Positions 44,575 through 53,359 of a stretch of DNA of 64,000 nt are shown here, in pieces (the stretch's first letter is position 1; the number at the start of each line of letters is the position of its first letter). The translations under genes were made by a program, and so were the position numbers. The notes under the pieces were generated by a model, which made no database searches, was not told the DNA's origin, and worked only from the letters and a program-made list of their open reading frames with translations. This DNA is from JAHJQQ01 sp963737555 (GTDB taxonomy: Bacteria > Pseudomonadota > Gammaproteobacteria > Thiohalobacterales > Thiohalobacteraceae), in assembly GCA_963737555.1 (NCBI GenBank), contig CAVTTB010000006.1, forward strand, positions 62,001 through 126,000, in the 5' to 3' direction.

Positions 44575-45620
44575 CACATGTCCATATCCAGCAGAGGCGC
44601 ATCATCATAACTGTTGATCGCAGCGACGGCGCGCTGCCAGGCATCGCTGCCGCGCAAGCTATTCCAGTCCTGGCCGTGACGTCCGTGGAGACGCGCCAGG
44701 CGCATGTGCGCGGCGGGATCGGCATAGTCACCCAGGCTATCGAGCACCGCATCCGCTGCATCGGATCGGTTGCACACCAGGATCATATCGCAGCCGGCTC
44801 GCAGTGCGGCGCGCGCGCGGGCCGGATAATCACCGGCAAAATCCGCCGCGGCCATGCTTAAATCGTCACTGAAAATGACGCCTTGAAAACCCAGTTCACC
44901 GCGCAATTGATCATGTAACCAGAAGCGCGAAAAGCCGGCCGGTTGCGCGTCGGCCGCGGCATAAATCACATGCGCGGCCATCATGCCGGCGAGCCCGTGA
45001 TGTACCAAGCGCGCGAACGGGCGCATATCCTCCATCTGAATATCGACGAAGCGGCGCGTGTCGGTCGGCAAGGCCAGATGCGAATCCACCGTCACACCGC
45101 CATGGCCGGGAAAGTGTTTGCCAACGGCCTGCATGCCCGCCGTCTGCATGCCCTTCTGATAGGCTGCGGCAAGATCGGCGACAACCTCAGGATCACGGTG
45201 AAAGGCGCGGTCGCCGATGACGGGACAGATTTCGCGATTGAGATCGAGCACCGGCGCAAAACTCAGATCAACGCCGACGGCGCGCAATTCAGCGGCCATC
45301 AGCCAGCCGGTTTGCGTTGCCAGCGTGCGGGCGCGGCGTGGATCCCGGTCATAGACAAGACCGAGTTCACCCACCGGCGGCAAACGCGTGAAGCCATCGC
45401 GAAAGCGTTGCACGCGCCCGCCTTCCTGATCGACCGCAATCAACAGGCGCGGCTCACGCAACCGATGCAGTTCGGCCACCAGGGCAGTGATCTGCTCGGG
45501 CGATTCATAGTTGCGGGAAAACAGGATCACCCCACCGACCTGTGGGTGGCGCAGCCGACGTCGGTCATCGTCGCTGAGCGCGGTGCCGGCGATATCGGTC
45601 ATAACGTGGCCGAGGGACAT
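44574..45620 (-). CDS. nagZ: Beta-N-acetylhexosaminidase NagZ
   Basis: Cytoplasmic GH3 enzyme of murein recycling, 348 aa, which removes GlcNAc from 1,6-anhydro-muropeptides. Motifs in order: GVILFSRNYESPEQ near residue 33, AVDQEGGRVQRF, the catalytic His segment GKHFPGHGGV, and the nucleophile loop VIFSDDLSM. Length matches gammaproteobacterial NagZ. Start ATG 45620 (MSLGHVMTDIAG). It heads the minus-strand run with patatin, DsrE-like, hpt and methylthioinosine phosphorylase genes. The patatin start overlaps its stop. Confidence 0.93.
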   Translation of the reverse strand: MSLGHVMTDIAGTALSDDDRRRLRHPQVGGVILFSRNYESPEQITALVAELHRLREPRLLIAVDQEGGRVQRFRDGFTRLPPVGELGLVYDRDPRRARTLATQTGWLMAAELRAVGVDLSFAPVLDLNREICPVIGDRAFHRDPEVVADLAAAYQKGMQTAGMQAVGKHFPGHGGVTVDSHLALPTDTRRFVDIQMEDMRPFARLVHHGLAGMMAAHVIYAAADAQPAGFSRFWLHDQLRGELGFQGVIFSDDLSMAAADFAGDYPARARAALRAGCDMILVCNRSDAADAVLDSLGDYADPAAHMRLARLHGRHGQDWNSLRGSDAWQRAVAAINSYDDAPLLDMDM

Positions 45621-45672
45621 GGGTAATTCCAACTCCAGGTTGAGTTAAGGTATCTCTTGTCAATTCACTAAA

Positions 45673-45817
45673 CTCGTCATTGCGAGCGAAGCGAAGCAAT
45701 CTCCCAAACATCCAATCAATGCCCGGGAGATTGCCGCGTCGCTGCGCCCATAGAATCCCTACGGGCTTCGTTATGGGTACCTTACCCTTCGGGTCAAGGC
45801 ATCCTCGCAATGACGAG
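45673..45817. repeat. 145-bp palindromic MITE-like repeat
   Basis: The terminal inverted repeats are CTCGTCATTGCGAG (45673-45686) and CTCGCAATGACGAG (45804-45817), perfect over 14 bases. Inside are GCGAAGCGAAGCAATCTCCC and, inverted, GGGAGATTGCCGCGTCGCTGC, so a second stem forms. The CGTCATTGCGAGCGAAGCGAAGCAATC wording is a repeat I know from many unrelated bacterial genomes. It has no coding capacity and lies between nagZ and oppC. Confidence 0.9.
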
Positions 45818-45831
45818 TTGGTTGCGACTCT

Positions 45832-46635
45832 CTACTCCCCGCCACCGCGTACATCCAAGCGATCACGCAAACGGTCGCCGAGCAGGTTCACGGCCAATAC
45901 CACCGCGACCATCGCCAAGCCCGGCACTAATACCATATGCGGGGCGACCAGCAGATAACGGGTGCCGTCGCGGATCATGCTGCCCCACGACGCCTCGGGT
46001 GGCTGCACCCCGAGACCGAGGAACGACAGCCCCGCTTCGGCGACGACCACGGCGGCGATGCCGAAGGTCGCCTCGACGATCAGCGGTGCGCTGATCAGCG
46101 GCAGCAGGTGCGTACGCACGATACGCCCATGCGGCACACCCAAGGCAATGGCGGCCTGCACATGATCGCGACTCTTCAGCGACAGCACCTGAGCGCGGGC
46201 CAGCCGCGCGTATCCGACCCAACCGACCACGGTCAAGGCGATGACGACGTTCTCGATCCCCGGACCCAGGATGCCGGCCAGCGCAATCGCCAGCAGGATA
46301 CCTGGAAACGCCAGGAACAGATCGATGACATGCACCAGCTGACGATCCCAAAAGCCGCCGATATAGGCACTGAAACTGCCGATCAGGGTGCCCGCAAGGC
46401 TGGCCAGCCCCACCACCCAGAACGCGACCAGGAACGAGGTGGTCGCGCCGAAGATCAAACGATCCAGCAACGGCCGCCCGAGGTCGTCGAAGCCCAGTCC
46501 GCGGGACTGAATCGGCGATTGCAGGATAAGGTCCAGACGAATTGCATTGGGTTCGAGGGGCAGCCACGGTGCCACCAGACCGGTCAACGCCCACAGAATG
46601 ACAATGCCGGCCGGCCAGAACTCGCGCACTTTCAT
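45832..46635 (-). CDS. Oligopeptide/dipeptide ABC transporter permease OppC-like
   Basis: Inner-membrane permease of an Opp/Dpp-type importer, 267 aa. It starts MKVREFWPAGIVILWALTGL; the DPP-type periplasmic loop has GLGFDDLGRPLLDRLIFGATTS and the cytoplasmic EAA loop reads AAIALGVPHGRIVRTHLLP. About six membrane segments. The ATG overlaps the oppB stop (ATGA). The ATPase genes oppD and oppF are not in the window, so the complex must borrow or be encoded elsewhere. Confidence 0.88.
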   Translation of the reverse strand: MKVREFWPAGIVILWALTGLVAPWLPLEPNAIRLDLILQSPIQSRGLGFDDLGRPLLDRLIFGATTSFLVAFWVVGLASLAGTLIGSFSAYIGGFWDRQLVHVIDLFLAFPGILLAIALAGILGPGIENVVIALTVVGWVGYARLARAQVLSLKSRDHVQAAIALGVPHGRIVRTHLLPLISAPLIVEATFGIAAVVVAEAGLSFLGLGVQPPEASWGSMIRDGTRYLLVAPHMVLVPGLAMVAVVLAVNLLGDRLRDRLDVRGGGE

Positions 46636-47579
46636 GTTGCAGCTCCGGTGCGAATACGCGGATCGATCAGCGCGTAGACCAGATCGGTAAGACTGTTGAC
46701 GAGGACATAGGTCAGCGAGATCAGCAGCACGCAGGCCTGCACCACCGGATAGTCGCGCGTCTGGATCGCCTCGATCGTCAGCAGGCCGATACCCGGCCAG
46801 GAAAACACCGTCTCGGTGATCACCGCACCCGCCAGCAGGCCGCCCAGTTGCAGACCGAGAATAGTGATCACCGGCAGCAGCGCATTGGGCAAGGCATGGC
46901 GCAGCACCACCTGACGGCGCGACAAGCCCTTGGCATACGCGGTACGGATGTAATCTTCGTTGAGCACTTCCAACACACTGCTGCGAATCATGCGCGCCAG
47001 GATGGCCGACATGGCCATGCCCAGGGTCAGGGCCGGCAAGACGACCGCGCCCGGCCCTTCCCGCCCGCTCACCGGCAGCCACCCCAGCCACAGCGAAAAC
47101 ACCATGATCAGCAACGGCCCTAACCAAAAATGGGGAATGGATACGCCAATCAACGAGAAACTCATCGCGCCGTGATCCCAAGCGGAATCACGGCGGGCGG
47201 CGGCCAGCAAGCCCAACGGCAGGGCCAAGGCCAACGTGAAGGCAAGCGACACAGCGGTCAGCTCCAACGTGGCGGGCAGGCGTTCGGCCAACAACTCGAT
47301 GATCGGGCGTTGCGAATACAGCGAGCGGCCCAGATCGAGGTGTGCCAGGCCTTCGAGGTAGTTGATCAGTTGCACGGGGACGGGCAGGTCCAAGCCCATC
47401 GCCTGGCGCAGAGCGGCGCGATCGGCCGCTTGTGCGGATTCGCCCAACATGACATCGACAGGATCGCCAGGGATGAGATGAATCAGCAAAAATACCAGAA
47501 CGGCCACGCCCAGTACCACGCCAAGGGTCGCCACCAGCCGGCGCAGCACTAAAAAAACGATGGCAGTGAATCCCCTCAT
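46632..47579 (-). CDS. Oligopeptide/dipeptide ABC transporter permease OppB-like
   Basis: Partner permease, 315 aa, with six membrane segments. Typical features are HLIPGDPVDVMLG in the first periplasmic loop, SLYSQRPIIELLAERLPATLEL, and the EAA loop TAYAKGLSRRQVVLRHALPNALLP that docks to an ATPase. The closing segment GLLTIEAIQTRDYPVVQACVLL is canonical. It lies upstream of and coupled to oppC. The nearest substrate-binding protein of this class is at 50512-52014, separated by two plus-strand genes and an L,D-transpeptidase. Confidence 0.9.
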   Translation of the reverse strand: MRGFTAIVFLVLRRLVATLGVVLGVAVLVFLLIHLIPGDPVDVMLGESAQAADRAALRQAMGLDLPVPVQLINYLEGLAHLDLGRSLYSQRPIIELLAERLPATLELTAVSLAFTLALALPLGLLAAARRDSAWDHGAMSFSLIGVSIPHFWLGPLLIMVFSLWLGWLPVSGREGPGAVVLPALTLGMAMSAILARMIRSSVLEVLNEDYIRTAYAKGLSRRQVVLRHALPNALLPVITILGLQLGGLLAGAVITETVFSWPGIGLLTIEAIQTRDYPVVQACVLLISLTYVLVNSLTDLVYALIDPRIRTGAAT

Positions 47580-47729
47580 GCCGCCGCATTATACCGAGTG
47601 TGCTGGAATATGGCGTTACTCTTGAGAATGGGATATAACCCTATACATGTGAGAATAATCGCTGATTCTGGTAGGTTTTGGCGGATTCTCCGGCGAGCAA
47701 GGATGGCAGTTCGTAGAGGTAGATCGGCA

Positions 47730-47958
47730 ATGGGGTCGTACAGGCAACCAAATGTCGGGCGTTTCGACCAGATACTGCGCTTGGGTATCGGTGCGGCGAT
47801 TGGTGTGGGTGGGTTTTATCGACACGACCGTCATCGACGATCGCTTGGTCGCGACCCTCGTCGGCCTGTTCGGTCTGCTCAATATCGCTGCGGCCTTGTT
47901 GCGCGTTTGCCCCTTCTACAACCTGGCTGGCATCAATACTAATAATCAAGACGACTGA
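47730..47958 (+). CDS. DUF2892 (YgaP-like) membrane protein (frame break inside)
   Basis: Small inner-membrane protein of the DUF2892 family, about 75 aa. The ATG (47730, with GAGGT upstream) begins MGSYRQPNVGRFDQILRLGIG, the family's NVGxxDRxlRlxlG opening. After an extra base in the GGG run near 47811 the sense continues GFIDTTVIDDRLVATLVGLFGLLNIAAALLRVCPFYNLAGINT, ending with the conserved CPxYxLxGixT motif. Two helices are expected. This module often accompanies rhodaneses in sulfur metabolism, but here it precedes a GGDEF-EAL gene. Confidence 0.75.
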
Positions 47959-47974
47959 AAGGCCGCTTTAAGCT

Positions 47975-49897
47975 ATGTCTATCCGCACGCGCTTGCTTGC
48001 GTCGTTTATCGCGATCGCCCTGTTGGTGCTGACGGTGTTTGGCCTTATGGCCTATCGCATCGCCAACGAATCCGCTGCACTTCGTGAAAGCAAGGCGATG
48101 CAGCACGCCATGGAGGAAATCGCCGGGTACATGGCGCCTGCGCTGCAAGTGTCGCCACCGGATCTCGCCAAGCTGCAAGACCTGCGCTTTCCTTACCTGC
48201 AACACGCCCGATTATTCTTGCTGCACACCGCCGATGGCAATGCCATCTCACTGGGCGGACTGGAACGTGACGAGTTCCCCGCCAAAGCGGAATTGTTCGC
48301 GTCATTGGCAACCAACACCCACGCCGATTCAGGCCAGATCGAAGTGCGCGAACTCAGCTACACCTGGGCCTCGGTGTATGTGCCGGGAACCGAGTACCGT
48401 TTAACCCTGGTCCATCCCGCCATCGATGCGGATTTCGCCACCCTGCGCAGTCTGGGTATGCGCATGTTGATTACCGGCGGCGTAGTGATCTGGATCGCCG
48501 TCTGGGGCGCGCTCATTATCACGGCCCTGCTCACCAAACACCTGAATAAACAAAATGCCCAGTTGGTCTACCAGGCTCTGCACGACGACCTGACCGAGTT
48601 ACCCAATCGTACGCTGCTCTACGATCGCATCGAACAGGCATTGCATCGCGCGCACCGCGAGGGCCAGCCACTGGCGCTGTTCATCATGGACCTGGACCGG
48701 TTCAAAGAAGTGAACGACACCCTCGGTCATCACTTCGGTGATTACGTTTTGCAGCAGGTCGGTAAGCGCATCAGCGCCGTCCTGCGGGAAACCGACACCG
48801 TAGCGCGACTGGGCGGTGATGAATTTGCCGTGCTGTTACCCGACGCGGAATTGCAGGACGCGATGAATTGTGTCGTGAAACTCATCTCGGCCTTGGATGT
48901 CGCCATCCCCATCAATGGCATGTCACTGTCGGTCAAATCCAGCATCGGTATTGCTTTGTACCCACAGCACGGCACTGATGCGGAAACTTTATTGCAGCAT
49001 GCCGATGTCGCCATGTATCAGGCCAAACGCAGCGGCACGGGCTACAGCATCTACGCGCAGGATCAGAATCCGCACAGCCTCCGGCGCCTGACCTTGATCG
49101 GCGAGCTGCGTGAAGCCATTACTGCCGGACAGCTCGAACTGCACTACCAGCCCAAGGTGAACCTGCGTCAACACCGCACCTACGACGTCGAGGCGTTGGT
49201 GCGCTGGCAGCATCCGACTCTCGGACTTATACAACCCGAAGAGTTCGTGCATTTGGCCGAGCAGAATGGCCTGATTGCCAGCCTCACCGATTGGGTTTTA
49301 CAGGCCGCCGTGCAGCAATGCTGCGACTGGCGTGAGCGCGGCATCAGCCTGCGCATCGCCGTGAACCTTTCCGCGCACAGTCTGCACGATATGAATCTAC
49401 CCAACCACATCGCCGCGATTCTCAAAGCGGCGGACTTGCCCGCCACCTATCTTTCCATCGAACTCACGGAAAGCGCGATGATGTCCGATCTGGCGCGCGC
49501 GATGGATATTTTCGAGCGACTGTCGGCCATGGGCATCCGTCTGTCGATCGACGATTTTGGCACCGGACTGTCCTCGCTGAGCTATCTGAAACGCTTGCCC
49601 GTCAACGAACTCAAAATCGACAAGTCCTTCGTCATCGACATGGCCGAAGACGAACACAATGCCGTCATCGTGCGTTCCATCATCGACCTCTCGCACAACA
49701 TCGGCCGTGAAGTCGTCGCCGAGGGCGTGCAGGATCATGACGTATTGCAGTTGCTGGAAATGCTCGGCTGCGACACCGCGCAGGGTTACTACATCAGCCG
49801 CCCGCGCAATGCCGCCGATCTTGAGATCTGGCTGCGTGACAGTGACTGGGGTCTGCGGGCAAAGGGTGCGCGCAGCGAGACACTGCATATCGTTTAA
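47975..49897 (+). CDS. Membrane GGDEF-EAL c-di-GMP protein
   Basis: Bifunctional-type cyclic di-GMP protein, 640 aa. Two membrane helices (about 7-28 and 160-185) bracket a periplasmic sensor domain of about 130 residues that I do not recognise. The cyclase domain has an intact GGDEF at 280-284 and the phosphodiesterase domain an intact EAL at 406-408 with DDFGTGLSS. It starts 17 bases after the DUF2892 gene, probably in one transcript. Which activity dominates cannot be read from sequence. Confidence 0.9.
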   Translation: MSIRTRLLASFIAIALLVLTVFGLMAYRIANESAALRESKAMQHAMEEIAGYMAPALQVSPPDLAKLQDLRFPYLQHARLFLLHTADGNAISLGGLERDEFPAKAELFASLATNTHADSGQIEVRELSYTWASVYVPGTEYRLTLVHPAIDADFATLRSLGMRMLITGGVVIWIAVWGALIITALLTKHLNKQNAQLVYQALHDDLTELPNRTLLYDRIEQALHRAHREGQPLALFIMDLDRFKEVNDTLGHHFGDYVLQQVGKRISAVLRETDTVARLGGDEFAVLLPDAELQDAMNCVVKLISALDVAIPINGMSLSVKSSIGIALYPQHGTDAETLLQHADVAMYQAKRSGTGYSIYAQDQNPHSLRRLTLIGELREAITAGQLELHYQPKVNLRQHRTYDVEALVRWQHPTLGLIQPEEFVHLAEQNGLIASLTDWVLQAAVQQCCDWRERGISLRIAVNLSAHSLHDMNLPNHIAAILKAADLPATYLSIELTESAMMSDLARAMDIFERLSAMGIRLSIDDFGTGLSSLSYLKRLPVNELKIDKSFVIDMAEDEHNAVIVRSIIDLSHNIGREVVAEGVQDHDVLQLLEMLGCDTAQGYYISRPRNAADLEIWLRDSDWGLRAKGARSETLHIV

Positions 49898-50000
49898 CGT
49901 CGACCAGCCTGTCATCCCGCAATGCGCGCACTACACTTGGGGTAGCACCCGGGAAGTACGCAAGGCGTGGGTGCGGTCCCGCTAATTGGTGCGACTTTAT

Positions 50001-50522
50001 TTAGGCAGAGCGCGGCGACGCCGCATCGAACGGCGCCTCCTGAATCCACACCGGTGTGCCCGCCTCGACCCGTTCGAACAGTTCGATGATCTCGGCATTG
50101 CGCATGCGCACACAACCATGCGAGCCCGGTTCACCTAATTGCGTACTGTCCGGGCAACCGTGCAGATAGATATAACGATTCAGGGTATCGACCTGCCCGC
50201 CCTGATTGCGCCCCGGCTCCAGACCACTGAGCCAGAGGATGCGCGTCAGTATCCAGTCGCGGTCATCAAATTGCTGAGCCAGTTCTGCGCTGTAGATTTC
50301 ACCGGTGGGCTCACGGCCGACAAACACGGTATCCGGCGCGGCACTGGCGCCAATCTTGGCGTAGATTTCATGCCAACCGCGCGGTGTACAGCCGCTGCCG
50401 TTACATTCACCAGGCCCGTTGCTGCCAGTCGATACCGCATAGCGTGCCTGCACAACACCACTCACCAGCAGTTCCAGAACCTGTTCGGCCAGGCTGATAC
50501 GGATCAACGCATCATTTTGCAT
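50001..50522 (-). CDS. L,D-transpeptidase (YkuD family)
   Basis: YkuD-domain enzyme, 173 aa. The active-site motif is complete: YIYLHGCPDS followed by GSHGCVRM, with catalytic His and Cys in the HGC segment. Family members form 3-3 crosslinks or attach lipoproteins to murein. There is no signal peptide, so either the start is misjudged or it is one of the short cytoplasmic-looking members; an upstream start would overlap the preceding gene. Its first codons overlap the end of the binding-protein gene by 11 bases, suggesting coupled translation. Confidence 0.85.
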   Translation of the reverse strand: MQNDALIRISLAEQVLELLVSGVVQARYAVSTGSNGPGECNGSGCTPRGWHEIYAKIGASAAPDTVFVGREPTGEIYSAELAQQFDDRDWILTRILWLSGLEPGRNQGGQVDTLNRYIYLHGCPDSTQLGEPGSHGCVRMRNAEIIELFERVEAGTPVWIQEAPFDAASPRSA

Positions 50523-52014
50523 TTCGCTTCACATCCAAAAGTCCGTCGTAGTTGCCATCCGCCGCGAGGCGGTAGCCTTCGATATCTGCACGTGCGGCGT
50601 AGACCTGATCTTCGTACCAAAGCGGCACCAGCGGCAAGGTCTCCAGCAGACGCGCCTGCAAGGCATGGTACAGCGTAATCTGATCCGCCTGCGCGGGGAC
50701 TTGTTCGGCGGCGGTGATCAACGCATCCACCGTCGCGTCGCGGAAACGTCCGCGGTTCGCGCCGTCGGGTGGCAATGACGCGCTATGAAACGCATAGCGG
50801 AAGATGTCCGGCGTGTTCACGCCGACCCACGCCAGACTGTAGAGCTGAAAACGGCCGGCCTTGATGTCGCCGTAGAAGGTGCCCCAGTCATAGGTCTTGA
50901 GTTCCACTTGAATACCGACTTTGGCGAGTTGGTCCTGAATGACGGTTGCCAGACGGATGCGCACGGCGTCGTTGGAGGTCTTGTAGGTCAACGTGAGTGG
51001 ACGTTGCGGGCCATACCCGGCTGAAGTCAGCAACGCACGCGCCCGGTCCGGATCGTACGCTACACCCGTAAGTTCGTGGGATCCCGCCCAGTGTTCCGGT
51101 GGCAGCATCGCGCCGGCCGGTCGGGCACCTTCGTCGAGGACATATTTGATGATCGCCTCACGATCCAGCGCATGCGCAACCGCCTGGCGCACCTCCAGTC
51201 GACCGGTATTGGTATCTTCAAGATTGAAACCCAAGTAGGCAAAATTGCTGCCGGTGGTACGACGCACTTGGATGTCCGCGTGCTGAGCCAGATAACGAAT
51301 CAACTCGGCCGGCAGATCGTTCTGCAACAGATCGACCTCGCCGCGCAGCAGTTTCAGGACACGCACCGTCGCATCGGGCACGCGCACCAGTTCGATAATC
51401 TGACCGTCGCGTTGCCGCCGCAGGCGCACGCTGCCAGGTTCGGGTCGGTCGAGATAGATGAGCGGCCCACTCCCCATGGGTGTGATGTTGTCGCCTTGCG
51501 GTTGACGGGCCAAGCGTTCGGGAAGAATGCCGATCACCAGATAGCCCGGAAACAGCAGGTCGGGACGACTCAGATAAAAATCCAACGTATCGGCATCAAT
51601 GACCTCGATGCGCGTGATCAAGGCCAAGGCCGTGCGGTGCGGCGCGGCATTGGCCGGGTCGAGGATGAAGTCGTAGGTCGCCTTGACGTCGGTTGCCGTC
51701 AGTCGCGTACCATCATGGAATTCGCGCGCCTGTCCACCGAGATGAAAGCGGTAATGCGTCGGAGACAGCGGCTTCCAAGTCGCCAACGCCGGCTGCGGTT
51801 GGGCATGCTCATCGAAGTCGACGAGGCGCGCGTAGATGAGTCGATTCAGTCGCGCCGAGGTCGCATCGGTGGCAAAGCGCGGATCGAGATTGGTCGCCTC
51901 ACCGGCCAGCGCAAGACGAATCGAGTCATGTGCAGGCTGCGAACAGCCCGTCAACGCGGCGACTAAGAGCAGCAGCGCGAACCAACCTAAACGCAGTGGG
52001 CTATCCATAGTCAC
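50512..52014 (-). CDS. Oligopeptide ABC transporter substrate-binding lipoprotein (family 5)
   Basis: Solute-binding protein of SBP family 5, about 500 aa, with a lipoprotein signal (LLLLVAALTGC, Cys about residue 24). Family features include LDPRFATDATSARLNRLIYARLV, FHDGTRLTATDVKATYDF, the RQAVAHALDREAI segment and YNYK-type TYDWGTFYGDIKAGRF. The GTG at 52014 overlaps the stop of the CYTH gene (GTGA); ATG 52008 is the alternative. Opp, Dpp and murein-peptide binding proteins share this fold. It is the natural partner of oppBC at 45832-47579 although not adjacent. Confidence 0.9.
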   Translation of the reverse strand: MTMDSPLRLGWFALLLLVAALTGCSQPAHDSIRLALAGEATNLDPRFATDATSARLNRLIYARLVDFDEHAQPQPALATWKPLSPTHYRFHLGGQAREFHDGTRLTATDVKATYDFILDPANAAPHRTALALITRIEVIDADTLDFYLSRPDLLFPGYLVIGILPERLARQPQGDNITPMGSGPLIYLDRPEPGSVRLRRQRDGQIIELVRVPDATVRVLKLLRGEVDLLQNDLPAELIRYLAQHADIQVRRTTGSNFAYLGFNLEDTNTGRLEVRQAVAHALDREAIIKYVLDEGARPAGAMLPPEHWAGSHELTGVAYDPDRARALLTSAGYGPQRPLTLTYKTSNDAVRIRLATVIQDQLAKVGIQVELKTYDWGTFYGDIKAGRFQLYSLAWVGVNTPDIFRYAFHSASLPPDGANRGRFRDATVDALITAAEQVPAQADQITLYHALQARLLETLPLVPLWYEDQVYAARADIEGYRLAADGNYDGLLDVKRNAK

Positions 52015-52492
52015 CAACTGCTGTACGGCCGTTCGGCCAGACAGACATTGTAATAACGCGGATCGTCGGAGACTTCCGCACCCAGCCAGTCGGGCCGCTC
52101 GAATGCTTCGTCCTCATGCCGCAGTTCGATCTCGGCGACGATCAGTCCCGCGTTCGCCCGGCGAATACGTCGATCTCCCAGACATGCGCACCCACGGTGA
52201 CGTGATAGCGGGTCTTCTCCACCACCGCACCCACGCATAGATCGGCCAGGATTGTCTCGGCATCCGCCAGCGGAATTTCATATTCGAATTCCTGCCGGCG
52301 GATGCCCAGCGTCGCGCTCTTGATGTTGAGGTAGGCGCATTCGCCGTCGGTACGCACGCGCACGGAACTGCGCACCGCCTCCGTTCCGGTCACCCGGCTC
52401 AGGTAGCCCTGCCGATACTGTGTGCCGGCATCTGCCGCGGCACGCCAAGCGTCATTGAGGATGAGGAATTTACGTTCGATTTCGATGGCCAT
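52011..52492 (-). CDS. CYTH-domain triphosphatase-like protein (frame break inside)
   Basis: CYTH (class IV adenylate cyclase/thiamine triphosphatase) family, about 160 aa. It starts MAIEIERKFLI, the ExExK signature that binds triphosphate. QGYLSR, VRVRTDGECAYLNIKS and FEYEIPLADAE follow. At WEIDVFAG the frame changes near 52159 (one base missing), after which NAGLIVAEIELRHEDEAFERPDWLGAEVS and YYNVCLAERPY complete the fold. Bacterial members are probably inorganic triphosphatases (YgiF-like, here without a CHAD domain). The downstream binding-protein gene overlaps its stop. Confidence 0.83.
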
Positions 52493-52534
52493 GGTGCGAT
52501 AGGGTACGGCAAGCGGGGTGCTTCGGGTAGCACC

Positions 52535-52681
52535 GTAGGATGGGTGAAGCGCAGCGCAACCCATCATTCACCGTACCCGCCGGCTGTATTCTGCTCGACG
52601 ACGCCCGCCCGAGCCGTGGTGTGGACAACAACGCACCAGGACAGCCGCGCGATGGGTTACGCTGCGCTTCACCCATCCTAC
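52535..52681. repeat. 147-bp palindromic MITE-like repeat
   Basis: GTAGGATGGGTGAAGCGCAG at the left end is mirrored by CTGCGCTTCACCCATCCTAC at the right end; the arms continue CGCAACCCATC/GATGGGTTACG, about 31 bases in all with one mismatch. The middle of about 85 bases has no gene. The TAGGATGGGTxxAGCGxAGCG wording is another widespread bacterial palindrome. It fills the gap between ygfX and the CYTH gene. Confidence 0.88.
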
Positions 52682-52687
52682 CGGTCC

Positions 52688-53133
52688 TTACGCCAAGCCA
52701 TCACCAGCCTTTAACACATCTTCCCGCCGACTGCGCAGTCTCACCCTAAGACGTCTGAAGTCCTGCGCCGGCAACATATCCGGAAAGATGGCGATGCGCC
52801 GTGCACGGCGTTGAGCGTCTACGCGCAGTGGCAGGATCACCAGCCAAGGCTGAATGAAGGGAGGCTCTGCGAGCGATACAGCCATCTCGCTACCGTCCTC
52901 GAACAACGTCCAGCGGCCATCGCTATGCCACAGCAAGGTGATAGTCGGTTCGGCGCGCGATCGATACAGACTCAGCAGCAGGATAACTACGACAGCGGCG
53001 ACCAGCCACGGCGATTGCAGCATCGGCAGTGCTGGCGATGACAGCAGAGGTGCGTCAGCCAACGCCAGTAACGGCGCTGGCGCGACGGTTTCAGTTCAAG
53101 CCGCAGGGCGGCGGCGTATGCGTTGGACGACAT
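52688..53133 (-). CDS. YgfX/CptA-family membrane protein (frame break inside)
   Basis: Small membrane protein of the YgfX family, about 148 aa. ATG 53133 gives MSSNAYAAALRLELKPSRQR, where LxLKPSR is the family's N-terminal hallmark; this start overlaps the sdhE end by 38 bases. Between about 53040 and 53080 the sense passes to another frame, which carries a membrane stretch SPWLVAAVVVILLLSLY and the soluble part LLWHSDGRWTLFEDG...PWLVILPLRV and FRRLRVRLR. E. coli YgfX has been described as a toxin affecting cytoskeletal proteins and as a partner of YgfY/SdhE. Confidence 0.72.
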
Positions 53134-53359
53134 CGGCGACTTCCTTGTCGCTGGGGAGTTGACGACCGAGCAGCCATTCGAGGAGCAGCGCGTCGGGACT
53201 ATCGAGCAGACGGTTGAAAGCCTGGGCAGCCGAAATATTCAGATCAGCATAACCATCATCCAGAAACTGCAACAGCAGAATATCCAACTCGCGCATGCCG
53301 CGCCGACATTGCCAACGCAGACGATTGAGCTCGGTGATAGTGGTCTGCGGCTGCATCAC
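53096..53359 (-). CDS. sdhE: FAD assembly factor SdhE
   Basis: SdhE (YgfY/CptB), about 87 aa, which promotes covalent attachment of FAD to the flavoprotein subunit of succinate dehydrogenase. The RGMRELD signature is intact in RLRWQCRRGMRELDILLLQF, as is the C-terminal LLEWLLGRQLPSDKE. GTG 53359 overlaps the sdhB stop (GTGA); ATG 53356 is the other option. In E. coli it is apart from sdh, so its direct coupling to sdhB here is a sensible grouping of enzyme and maturation factor. Confidence 0.92.
   Translation of the reverse strand: MMQPQTTITELNRLRWQCRRGMRELDILLLQFLDDGYADLNISAAQAFNRLLDSPDALLLEWLLGRQLPSDKEVADVVQRIRRRPAA

Noticed and set aside
53096..53359. Toxin-antitoxin reading of sdhE/ygfX (CptB/CptA)
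   Set aside because: Coupling to sdhB and the intact RGMRELD motif make a flavinylation role the better annotation; the toxin label is kept only as a literature note.
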